Assembly: GCF_001741865.1 (NCBI RefSeq)
Contig: NZ_CP017147.1
Location: forward strand, 3,587,001 to 3,651,000
Source of the DNA: Bosea vaviloviae
GTDB taxonomy: Bacteria > Pseudomonadota > Alphaproteobacteria > Rhizobiales > Beijerinckiaceae
Length of the DNA: 64,000 nt
Direction: 5' to 3'
The translations under genes were made by a program, and so were the position numbers. The first letter of the stretch is position 1; every line of letters begins with the position of its first letter. Of the stretch, positions 17,098-24,162 are shown piece after piece. Below the pieces are notes generated by a model, which worked only from the letters and a program-made list of their open reading frames with translations, was not told the DNA's origin and did no database searches.

Positions 17098-17586
17098 ATG
17101 ATCACTCGCTTCTGGGCCGAGACCGCCACCGCTTTGGCGACCATGGCTTTCGGTCTCGTCATCGTCAAAGGCGCGCTCGAATTCGGCATCGGCTGGGATT
17201 CGTCGGGCCCGCAGCCGGGCGCGTTTCCCTTCTATGTCGGCGCGCTCGTCGCGCTGGCGAGCCTCGGCACGCTCGGACTGACGGTCGGCAAGCAATTCGC
17301 CGGCGACCTGGCGTTGCGCAAGAGCGTCCTCGATCATGAACAGGCCCGGCGCGTCGCTTCGTTCCTGCTGCCGATGGCGGGCTTCGTCATCCTCAGCGTC
17401 ACGCTCGGCATGTATGCGGCGACGATCCTCTATCTCGTCTTCACCATGCGTTTCCAGGGTCGCTATGGCTGGCCGGCGACGCTGGTGACGGCGCTGGGAA
17501 CCGCAGCTTTCTTCTATTTCGCGCTCGAGAAATTCTTCCAGATCGGCCTGCTCAAGGGCCCGCTCGAGCCTCTCATCGGCCTGTGA
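17098..17586 (+). CDS. Tripartite tricarboxylate transporter small membrane subunit TctB
   Basis: 162 residues with four hydrophobic segments. The N-terminus is FGIGWDSSGPQPGAFPFYVG, the G-x-GPxxFPxxVG element of TctB, and the end is FFYFALEKFFQIGLLKGPLE. It pairs with TctA to form the membrane part of the transporter. A GACAGGAGA ribosome site precedes the ATG, and tctA follows 32 nt later. Confidence 0.9.
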   Translation: MITRFWAETATALATMAFGLVIVKGALEFGIGWDSSGPQPGAFPFYVGALVALASLGTLGLTVGKQFAGDLALRKSVLDHEQARRVASFLLPMAGFVILSVTLGMYAATILYLVFTMRFQGRYGWPATLVTALGTAAFFYFALEKFFQIGLLKGPLEPLIGL

Positions 17587-17618
17587 TCGGCTCGCAACGG
17601 AAAACGGTGCCGTAAGCC

Positions 17619-19136
17619 ATGGATAATGTCGCCAACCTGATGCACGGCTTTTCGGTCGCGCTCACGACCCACCACATCCTGCTGATGTTCGCGGGCGTGC
17701 TCCTGGGCGTGCTCGTCGGCGTCCTGCCGGGGCTGGGCGCGCCCAATGGCGTGTCGCTGCTCCTGCCGCTGACCTTCTCGATGGATCCGGTCTCGGCCAT
17801 CATCCTTCTGACCTCGCTCTATTGGGGCGCGCTGTTTGGCGGCTCGACCACATCGATCCTGTTCAACATCCCGGGCGAGCCGTCCTCCGTCGCGACGACT
17901 TTCGACGGCCACCCCATGGCCAAGCAGGGCAAGGCGACCGAGGCGCTTGCCTTCGCCTTCCTCTCGGCCGGTTTCGGGGCGCTTGCCGGCGTCATCCTGA
18001 TCACGCTGCTCTCGGGCTGGGTCGCGAAATTCGCGCTGCGCTTTTCCTCTCCTGAGTATTTCGCGGTCTATTTCATGACCTTCGCCAGCTTCATCGGGCT
18101 TGGCGGCGCCTCGCCGCTGAAGACCATCGTCTCGATGGGCATCGGCTTCACGCTTGCGGCCATCGGCATGGATTCGGTCTCCGGCAATGTCCGGCTGACC
18201 TATGATTTCGACGTCCTGCTCGCCGGTGTCAGCTTCCTGATCGCGGTGATCGGCCTGTTCGGCATCGGCGAATTGCTGCTGACGATGGAGGAGGGCCTGA
18301 AATTCGACGGCATCGCCGCCAAAGTGCGCGTCAGTGATGTGCTGACGACCGCCGCCAAGCTGCCGCGCTATTGGCTTGCCTTGCTGCGTTCGAGCCTGAT
18401 CGGCATCTGGATGGGCATCACGCCGGGCGGGCCGACGGCGGCCTCCTTCATGAGCTACGCCATGGCCAAGCGCTCCTCGCGCCATCCCGAAACCTTCGGC
18501 AAGGGCGATCCCGAGGGCGTGATCGCGCCCGAGACGGCCGACCATGCGGCGGGCTCGGCGGCGATGCTGCCGATGCTGGCGCTTGGCATTCCAGGCTCCG
18601 CGACGGCCGCCGTGATGATGGGCGGCTTGATGATCTGGGGGCTCAACCCAGGCCCGACGCTGTTCACCGACCGGCCGGACTTCGTCTGGGGCCTGATCGC
18701 CTCGATGTATCTCGGCAATGTCGTCGCGGTCGTCGTGGTGCTGGCGACGGTGCCGCTCTTCGCCTCGATCCTGCGTATCCCGTTCTCGATCATCGGGCCG
18801 GTGATCGTGGTGATCTGCTTCATCGGCGCCTACACCGCCGCGAGCAAGGAGTTCGACATCTGGCTGGCGCTGGTCTTCGGCCTCGTCGGCTATGTCTTCA
18901 AGAAGCTCGACTACCCGATCGCGCCGCTCGTGCTTGCCATGGTCATCGGCGACAAGGCCGAGGACGCCTTCCGCCAGTCGATGATCTTTTCGCAGGGCTC
19001 GCTCAAGATCTTCTGGGCGAACCCGCTGGTCGCGACGCTGATGACGATCGGTCTCGCGCTGTTGTTCATGCCGCTTCTGGGTGGCGTCACGCGTCGCCTC
19101 CGCGGCCGCTTGGTCGCCGGCTCGGCGAAAGGCTGA
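17619..19136 (+). CDS. Tripartite tricarboxylate transporter large membrane subunit TctA
   Basis: 505 residues, about twelve membrane segments. The TctA signatures are present: VGVLPGLGAPNGVSLLLPLT, YWGALFGGSTTSILFNIPGE (loop between segments), GITPGGPTAASFMSYAMAKR and LGIPGSATAAVMMGGLMIWG. Sodium- or proton-coupled uptake of a carboxylate delivered by the TctC protein. Full length, last gene of the cluster. Confidence 0.94.
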   Translation: MDNVANLMHGFSVALTTHHILLMFAGVLLGVLVGVLPGLGAPNGVSLLLPLTFSMDPVSAIILLTSLYWGALFGGSTTSILFNIPGEPSSVATTFDGHPMAKQGKATEALAFAFLSAGFGALAGVILITLLSGWVAKFALRFSSPEYFAVYFMTFASFIGLGGASPLKTIVSMGIGFTLAAIGMDSVSGNVRLTYDFDVLLAGVSFLIAVIGLFGIGELLLTMEEGLKFDGIAAKVRVSDVLTTAAKLPRYWLALLRSSLIGIWMGITPGGPTAASFMSYAMAKRSSRHPETFGKGDPEGVIAPETADHAAGSAAMLPMLALGIPGSATAAVMMGGLMIWGLNPGPTLFTDRPDFVWGLIASMYLGNVVAVVVVLATVPLFASILRIPFSIIGPVIVVICFIGAYTAASKEFDIWLALVFGLVGYVFKKLDYPIAPLVLAMVIGDKAEDAFRQSMIFSQGSLKIFWANPLVATLMTIGLALLFMPLLGGVTRRLRGRLVAGSAKG

Positions 19137-19156
19137 GCGCTCGTATCATGATGCCA

Positions 19157-19280
19157 AGAGCCGGATGATTTCAGATGGAATCACGAAGTGATCCCATCTG
19201 AAATCTGAATCCGTCTCTCATCAAAAGTGAGAGCAGGATCAATGCGAAAAACCGGTTCCCACTTTTTCGCATCCTGCTCT
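19157..19280. repeat. Two-hairpin structured repeat, type A (long copy 1)
   Basis: About 124 nt. First hairpin: CAGATGG pairs with CCATCTG around ATCACGAAGTGAT. Linker CTGAATCCGTCTCTCAT. Second hairpin: AGCAGGAT and AATGCGAAAAA pair with TTTTTCGCAT and ATCCTGCT around CCGGTTCCCAC. A near-identical copy lies at 50324-50449 in the opposite orientation, with paired base changes in the first stem. Placed just downstream of tctA. Confidence 0.85.
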
Positions 19281-19339
19281 GGCCTTGTCTCCCGTTTTGT
19301 AACGCGTTACGGTCGGACGTCGAGTTCGGGGACGGTCCC

Positions 19340-19561
19340 ATGGCGGCGGCTGCAGAACGGATGCGCGATATGCGCCGGCGACGGCGCGAGCAGGGGGTGC
19401 GCGAGGTGCGCCTTCTTCTCCCCGACATGCGCTCTGCCGAGGTACGGGCGCGGATCGCCCGCCAATCCGCTGCACTCGATCCTGCCGACGAGGCCGAGGC
19501 TCTCACCTGGATCGAATCGGTCTCAGAGTTCGACAATCCCGATCCCTCGGACGAGCAGTGA
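19340..19561 (+). CDS. MazE-like antitoxin (DUF3018 type)
   Basis: 73 residues: MAAAAERMRDMRRRRREQGV, then REVRLLLPDMRSAEVRARIA and RQSAALDPADEAEALTWIES. The RR-x-GxR-x-xxLxxPD start is that of DUF3018 antitoxins. It would bind DNA and neutralise the toxin encoded next. Its TGA overlaps the toxin GTG (GTGA), the usual coupling of toxin-antitoxin pairs. Confidence 0.85.
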   Translation: MAAAAERMRDMRRRRREQGVREVRLLLPDMRSAEVRARIARQSAALDPADEAEALTWIESVSEFDNPDPSDEQ

Positions 19562-19887
19562 GGCGCGGCGATATCGTCATCGTTTCTGCCTCGGGCGACT
19601 ACGGCAAGCCGAGGCCTGCTGTCGTCATCCAGTCCGATGGCATGCCTCGAAACCACCCTTCAGTGGTGGTTTGCCAAATGACCACGACGTTGAGCGAAGC
19701 GTCGGACTTCCGCATTACGCTCGATCCGACGGCCGCCAACGGCCTGCGTTTGAAGTCTCAGATCATGGCTGACAAGCCAACCACCGTGAAAGCCGAACGC
19801 ATCGCGCGCTCGGTCGGTCGATTGACGGCGGATGAGCTTTTACGCCTGGACCGCGCCGTGGCCGCTGTTCTCGGTTTTGCCGATTGA
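19558..19887 (+). CDS. MazF/PemK-type endoribonuclease toxin
   Basis: 109 residues from GTG 19558-19560: MRRGDIVIVSASGDYGKPRP, then AVVIQSDGMPRNHPSVVVCQ and KSQIMADKPTTVKAERIARS. The RGDIV-GKPRPAVV-QSD opening and the Q-MADKPTTVK block with the catalytic region are MazF hallmarks. It would cut mRNA at short motifs when the antitoxin is lost. Confidence 0.9.
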   Translation: MRRGDIVIVSASGDYGKPRPAVVIQSDGMPRNHPSVVVCQMTTTLSEASDFRITLDPTAANGLRLKSQIMADKPTTVKAERIARSVGRLTADELLRLDRAVAAVLGFAD

Positions 19888-20008
19888 CCATTCCGCTTCC
19901 ACGAAGGACGACACAGCATCACCGGAACCCTATAGAGGCATCCCGCCCGGGCGCCGCTGTTGAGCGTGGACGCGACCGCCGACTGAAGAGGACCGCATTG
20001 ACGACGCC

Positions 20009-20218
20009 GTGCTGGCGCTGCTGCTGCTCGGACTTCACCAGAGCGACAGCGCCTGGAAGTCGTTTGACTGGGGCGCCATGGATCGCTTGCACGCAAAGGG
20101 GCTGATCTCGAACCCGGTGGGCCAGGCCAAATCGGTCGTCTTCAGCGAGGTCGGCCTGCGTCTGGCGGAGTCGTTGCACAGCAAACTGTTCGGCAAGGGC
20201 GAAACCCGGAAATCCTGA
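20009..20218 (+). CDS. DUF6429 family protein, start codon unclear
   Basis: 69 residues from GTG 20009: VLALLLLGLHQSDSAWKSFD, then WGAMDRLHAKGLISNPVGQA and KSVVFSEVGLRLAESLHSKL. This is the small DUF6429 family, with winged-helix-like composition and unknown function. Family members usually begin a few residues earlier, and the sequence does continue in frame as TEEDRIDDA, but no ATG, GTG or TTG exists there before an in-frame TGA. Either the GTG is used, or the start is lost and the gene is decaying. Confidence 0.65.
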   Translation: MLALLLLGLHQSDSAWKSFDWGAMDRLHAKGLISNPVGQAKSVVFSEVGLRLAESLHSKLFGKGETRKS

Positions 20219-20348
20219 GCCGTGGCGGGCGCGGATTCCTCCGACCCGCGCGAAGATGCTCATGCAGACCCGCAAGGGCCTGATCGAATTGGCACGGGAG
20301 CTCGACCCGCTGGCGCTGCGCTGGGGGAAGTAGGGGCGCCGCTCTTCC

Positions 20349-20428
20349 CGTCATTGCGAGCGTAGCGAAGCAATCCAGGGGCGGCCGCGCGAGCCCTCCT
20401 GGATTGCTTCGCTACGCTCGCAATGACG
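20349..20428. repeat. Palindromic intergenic repeat, type B copy 2
   Basis: CGTCATTGCGAGCGTAGCGA on the left and TCGCTACGCTCGCAATGACG on the right are exact reverse complements, continuing into AGCAATCCAGG/CCTGGATTGCT. This makes a stem of about 31 bp with a 16-18 nt loop. Confidence 0.92.
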
Positions 20429-20452
20429 ACAGGGGCCGTCGCCGAGGCTAAT

Positions 20453-20587
20453 TCAAAACGCCCCGATGCCGCCGGAGGGCGGGGGCAGGTTGCCTCGCCT
20501 GTCTTTCGTGATGAGATCCGGCGTCACCAGAAGCTCCTGGCTGAGCCAGGCGAGATAGGCTGAAAGCAACTGCACGATAATGCGCAT
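20453..20587 (-). CDS. Possible small protein, 44 residues
   Basis: Minus-strand frame from ATG 20585-20587 to TGA 20453-20455: MRIIVQLLSAYLAWLSQELL, then VTPDLITKDRRGNLPPPSGG and IGAF. A strong ribosome site, AGGGAGGCGG, lies 4 nt before the ATG. The first 20 residues would form a hydrophobic or amphipathic helix; the tail is polar and Pro/Gly-rich. No family recognised. The Shine-Dalgarno sequence and sensible composition support it; shortness argues against certainty. Confidence 0.42.
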   Translation of the reverse strand: MRIIVQLLSAYLAWLSQELLVTPDLITKDRRGNLPPPSGGIGAF

Positions 20588-20693
20588 CGACCGCCTCCCT
20601 AATTCACGGAAGCGACTTTATCACGAAGCTGGGCCTATGCCCTTGAAATTTCGACAGGTCTGCATTGCGTGACGCAGGGGAACGATGGCCGCC

Positions 20694-21047
20694 TCACACC
20701 TTCGACCACACCGCCAGCTCATACCCATCGGGATCGGCGAAATGGAAGCGCCGGCCGCCGGGGAAATCGAACACCGGCTTGACGATGCGCCCGCCTGCCG
20801 CCTCGATGCCGGCCTGCGTCGCGGCAAGGTCGTCGGCATAGAGGATGACCAGCGGCCCGCCCGGGTTCGGCGTCCCTTGCGTGGTGAAGCCGCCTTCGAG
20901 CCGGCCATCAGTGAAGGCGCAATAGTCCGGCCCGTAATCGGTCATCCTCCAGCCGAAGGCCTTTTCGTAGAAGGCGCGCGCCCGCGCGAGATCGGCGACA
21001 TTGAATTCGACATAGTCGATGCGCCGGTCGTTCTCAGAAGCCGTCAT
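20694..21047 (-). CDS. VOC (glyoxalase/bleomycin-resistance) family protein
   Basis: 117 residues from ATG 21045-21047, which has AGGAGGACATCACC directly upstream; the longer frame to 21209 lacks support. It reads RIDYVEFNVADLARARAFYE, then KAFGWRMTDYGPDYCAFTDG and ends FHFADPDGYELAVWSKV. This is a single VOC unit with metal-ligand type residues (E in YVEF, E in YELAVW). The substrate cannot be told from the sequence. Confidence 0.85.
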   Translation of the reverse strand: MTASENDRRIDYVEFNVADLARARAFYEKAFGWRMTDYGPDYCAFTDGRLEGGFTTQGTPNPGGPLVILYADDLAATQAGIEAAGGRIVKPVFDFPGGRRFHFADPDGYELAVWSKV

Positions 21048-21265
21048 GGTGATGTCCTCCTGTGATTGCCGGGTAAAATCGGTGATGCGCGTCAGCTCGG
21101 CCGCAAAGGACCGGCAGCTCATGGCAGCAGGTCGTGTCGCGATGCGGGTTGTCCAGACGGCTCCTGCTACTGTAGCAGTTTGGCAAGCGCGAGGCCGTCC
21201 ATGCTGCATGGGCGGGAGATGATCGTCACCAAGCCGACAGACAAGCCGACAGGGAAGAGACGAAA

Positions 21266-22018
21266 ATGCCGACCACGACCGAAACCTTGCGCGACGCGCT
21301 GGTCGCCGCCCGCCGCGGCAAGAGCCTGATCGAGATGGCGAGCCAGCCCGTGCCGGCTTCCTTCAGCGAGGGGCTGGGCGTGCAGGCAGAGATCGCCAAG
21401 GTGCTGAAGCAGCCGGAAGCCGGCTGGAAAGTCGCGATCGCCGAGGACGGGTTGCCGGTCGCGGGCATCATGCCCGGCCCCTATCTCAAGCCCGGCGATG
21501 TCTATGAGGGCGCGATCGGCGCCGAATTGCGCGTCGAGATCGAGATCGCCCTGCGGCTCGCCAGCGACGTGCCGTTCCGCCCGAACCAGCCCTATTCGCG
21601 CGCCGAATTGCTCGGCCATTGCGACAAGGCCTATCTCGGCATCGAGATCGTCGAGAGCCGCCTCGCCAACTGGACGGGCGTTCCCTTCGCGCTCTGGCTG
21701 GCCGATGCGCTCGGTCATGGCGGCTACCTGATCGGCCCCGAACTCGACATCAAGACGCTCGACGATCCGACCGCGCTCGGCTGCTTCATCTCGCTCAACG
21801 GCGTCACGATCTATGACAAGCCGGCGGTGCATGCGAATGGCGATCCGATGGCGCCTTTCCTCGCCTGGGCGAACCGCAAGCAGGATTTCATGGGCGGCTT
21901 GCGCGCCGGCCAGATCGTCACCACCGGCAGCCTCTGCGGCGGCGTGCTCTCTCCCGGAAAGGGCGAGATCGTGACGAAGTTGAGCCCGCTGGCGACAGTA
22001 TCTCTGACGCTGCGTTAG
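21266..22018 (+). CDS. 2-keto-4-pentenoate hydratase / fumarylacetoacetase-family enzyme
   Basis: 250 residues: MPTTTETLRDALVAARRGKS at the start, GWKVAIAEDGLPVAGIMPGP, RVEIEIALRLASDVPF (metal-ligand ExE region), AYLGIEIVESRLANW and a C-terminal TTGSLCGGVLSPGKGEI. This is the MhpD-like fold that adds water to, or decarboxylates, 2-oxo-enoic acids. It stands alone, divergent from the VOC gene, so the pathway is unknown. Confidence 0.82.
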   Translation: MPTTTETLRDALVAARRGKSLIEMASQPVPASFSEGLGVQAEIAKVLKQPEAGWKVAIAEDGLPVAGIMPGPYLKPGDVYEGAIGAELRVEIEIALRLASDVPFRPNQPYSRAELLGHCDKAYLGIEIVESRLANWTGVPFALWLADALGHGGYLIGPELDIKTLDDPTALGCFISLNGVTIYDKPAVHANGDPMAPFLAWANRKQDFMGGLRAGQIVTTGSLCGGVLSPGKGEIVTKLSPLATVSLTLR

Positions 22019-22152
22019 GCTTTCAATTCGGGACCAGCCTTTAAACTCAGGATATTGCCGGTGATCGCCAGATCATCGGCAATGTTTCCATCATTTTCAG
22101 AACACAGTTCGACCTTATTCGTTGTGTGCTGGTGGCGTCATTGGGAGGGCGG

Positions 22153-24162
22153 ATGCGGTTGTGGCGGAGGGTGTCCCGCAATGTCGCGGGTGGAGGCGTC
22201 TGCGCTTTCGCCGCGATGCTTGGTGGACAGTCCACGCCGGCCGAGGCCTTCGATTTCTCGTCGCTGGACGTCTTTGGCCTGTTCGGTTCCAAGGAGCAGC
22301 CTCCCGCGGTCAGCACCAGCACGCTGCCCTATCAGCTCAGCTTCGATCTCGGGGACGCCGCTGACGCCAAGGCGCTGACGCGCACCCTGCAGGACGCCTC
22401 GCTGCTCTATCGCCTGCGCCAGGACGCACCGCCTGATGGCGAGACCCTGGCGCGGCGCATGGCCGCCGATCTCAACCCGCTGGTCGATGCGCTCTGGTCG
22501 CAGGGCTATTTCAATGCCGAGGTCGCGATCGCCGTCGACGGTGTCGCGCTGAAGCCGGGCGTGGAGCCCGGCGCAGCCCTGGTGCGCGCCGCCGAGACGC
22601 ATCGCAATCGCGAGCCGGTTCCGATCACGGTCCGGATCCAGCCCGGCCCGGTCTTCGGATTGCGCAATGTTGCCGTCGTCGAGCGCGGGGAGGGCGCCCC
22701 GGTCATCGCCGACCCGGCCAAGGTCTCCAAGCTCAAGCCCGGCGATGCCGCGACCTCGGGCGCGCTGCGCGCGGCGCAGGCTGCGCTTGTCGACCATCTG
22801 CGCAACCAGTCGCGCCCGCTCGCCAAGGTGGTCGAGATGCGGCCTGTGGTCGACCATGCCGCGCGGATCATGGATGTGACCTATGTCGTCGAGCCCGGCC
22901 CGCTTGCTGGCTTCGGCGCCGTCACGATCGGCGAGACCGGGGATATCCCGCCCGCCGTGGTGCGCTCCTTCATCTATCTCGAACCGGGCGACCCCTATTC
23001 GCCCAAGGCGCTGGCGGATACGCGCAAATCGGTCGCGACAATTCCCGCCATAGGCTCGGTGCGCATCCGCGAGGCGGACAAGCTCGATGCCGCCGGCAAT
23101 CTGCCTGTTTTCGTCGATGTCACCGAGCGGCCCAAGCGCCTGATCGGCTTCTCCGCCCGCTACTCCACCATCGATGGCCCGGCGGTGAAGACCTATTGGG
23201 AGCATCGCAACCTGTTCGGCGGAGCGGAGCGGTTGCGTCTCGAGGGTGACATCTTCCTTGCGCCGCGCATCAATGGCACCAAGATCAGCAGCTTCGACGA
23301 TTTCGAGCGCTCCGATCTCGGCGGGCGCTTCACGGTCAGCTTCATGAAGCCGGCGCTGTGGGGCACGCGCTATGACTGGCTCGTCGACGGTACGGGCGCG
23401 CGTGAGCGCGTCGGCACCAACCGCTATGGCGGCTACACTGCGCGCTACGCCAATGTGACGACCGCGATCCGCCGGCGCTTCAGCGACACCTTCTCGGTCC
23501 AGGCCGGGCTGGAGGTCGAGCGCGGCCAGACCAGCGACGTGCTCGGGCAGGTCGACTACACCCTGGTCGGCATTCCGCTCTCGGTGAAGTACGATTCGAC
23601 CGACAGCCTGCTCGACGCGACGCGCGGCATCCGGGCCACGGCCTCGGTCACGCCCTATCCGAGCTTCCTCGGCTCCACCGTCAATGTCGTGCAGTCGAAG
23701 GCCGCGGTCTCCGGCTATTACGCAATCGACGAGGACGCCCGCTATGTGCTCGCCGGCCGCGTCGGGCTGGGCTCGATCGCCGGCGAAAAGCTCGCGGACA
23801 TCCCGGCGACGCGGCGTTTCTATGCCGGTGGCGGCGGCTCGGTACGCGGCTATGCCTATCGCACGCTCTCGCCGCTTGGACCGCTCGGGCAATTGACCGG
23901 CGGGCGCAGCCTGTTCGAGGCCTCGGTCGAGGCCCGCATCAAGGTCACCGACACGATCGGCCTGGTGCCGTTCTTCGATGCCGGCATGGCCTTCGAATCC
24001 AGCATCCCGAACTTCAAGCAGGAGCTGCAATATTCGGCCGGCCTCGGCCTGCGCTATTACACGCCGATCGGCCCGATCAGGCTCGACGTCGCAGCCCCCC
24101 TCAACGCGCGCAAGGGCGACAAGCCGGTCGCGATCTATATCAGCATCGGGCAGGCCTTCTGA
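22153..24162 (+). CDS. tamA: Outer-membrane translocation and assembly protein TamA
   Basis: 669 residues from ATG 22153, behind TGGGAGGGCGG; a GTG/ATG-type start upstream is weaker. A signal peptide lies in the first 40 residues (ending STPAEA). Three POTRA-like repeats (PVTIRIQPGPVFGLRNVAVV; YVVEPGPLAGFGAVTIGETG) precede the BamA-family barrel, with FYAGGGGSVRGYAYRTLSPL (the VRGY motif of barrel strand 12), and a terminal Phe (GQAF). With TamB it forms the TAM complex that inserts outer-membrane proteins or moves phospholipid. tamB begins in the last base of the stop (TGATG). Confidence 0.93.
   Translation: MRLWRRVSRNVAGGGVCAFAAMLGGQSTPAEAFDFSSLDVFGLFGSKEQPPAVSTSTLPYQLSFDLGDAADAKALTRTLQDASLLYRLRQDAPPDGETLARRMAADLNPLVDALWSQGYFNAEVAIAVDGVALKPGVEPGAALVRAAETHRNREPVPITVRIQPGPVFGLRNVAVVERGEGAPVIADPAKVSKLKPGDAATSGALRAAQAALVDHLRNQSRPLAKVVEMRPVVDHAARIMDVTYVVEPGPLAGFGAVTIGETGDIPPAVVRSFIYLEPGDPYSPKALADTRKSVATIPAIGSVRIREADKLDAAGNLPVFVDVTERPKRLIGFSARYSTIDGPAVKTYWEHRNLFGGAERLRLEGDIFLAPRINGTKISSFDDFERSDLGGRFTVSFMKPALWGTRYDWLVDGTGARERVGTNRYGGYTARYANVTTAIRRRFSDTFSVQAGLEVERGQTSDVLGQVDYTLVGIPLSVKYDSTDSLLDATRGIRATASVTPYPSFLGSTVNVVQSKAAVSGYYAIDEDARYVLAGRVGLGSIAGEKLADIPATRRFYAGGGGSVRGYAYRTLSPLGPLGQLTGGRSLFEASVEARIKVTDTIGLVPFFDAGMAFESSIPNFKQELQYSAGLGLRYYTPIGPIRLDVAAPLNARKGDKPVAIYISIGQAF

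Larger units (their letters stand above)
20219..20693. other. Intergenic region with a repeat and two small open frames
   Basis: It holds a 25-codon open frame at 20256-20333 (MLMQTRKGLIELARELDPLA, then LRWGK) that I cannot assign and that may be the tail of a lost gene; the type B repeat at 20349-20428; and the small minus-strand gene candidate at 20453-20587. Nothing else is seen. Confidence 0.5.

Noticed and set aside
19227..19772. A 181-codon plus-strand frame over the toxin-antitoxin genes.
   Set aside because: It begins inside a type A repeat and runs out of frame through MazE and MazF, which are better supported.
22138..24030. A 630-codon minus-strand frame across tamA.
   Set aside because: Same composition artefact opposite a well supported TamA.
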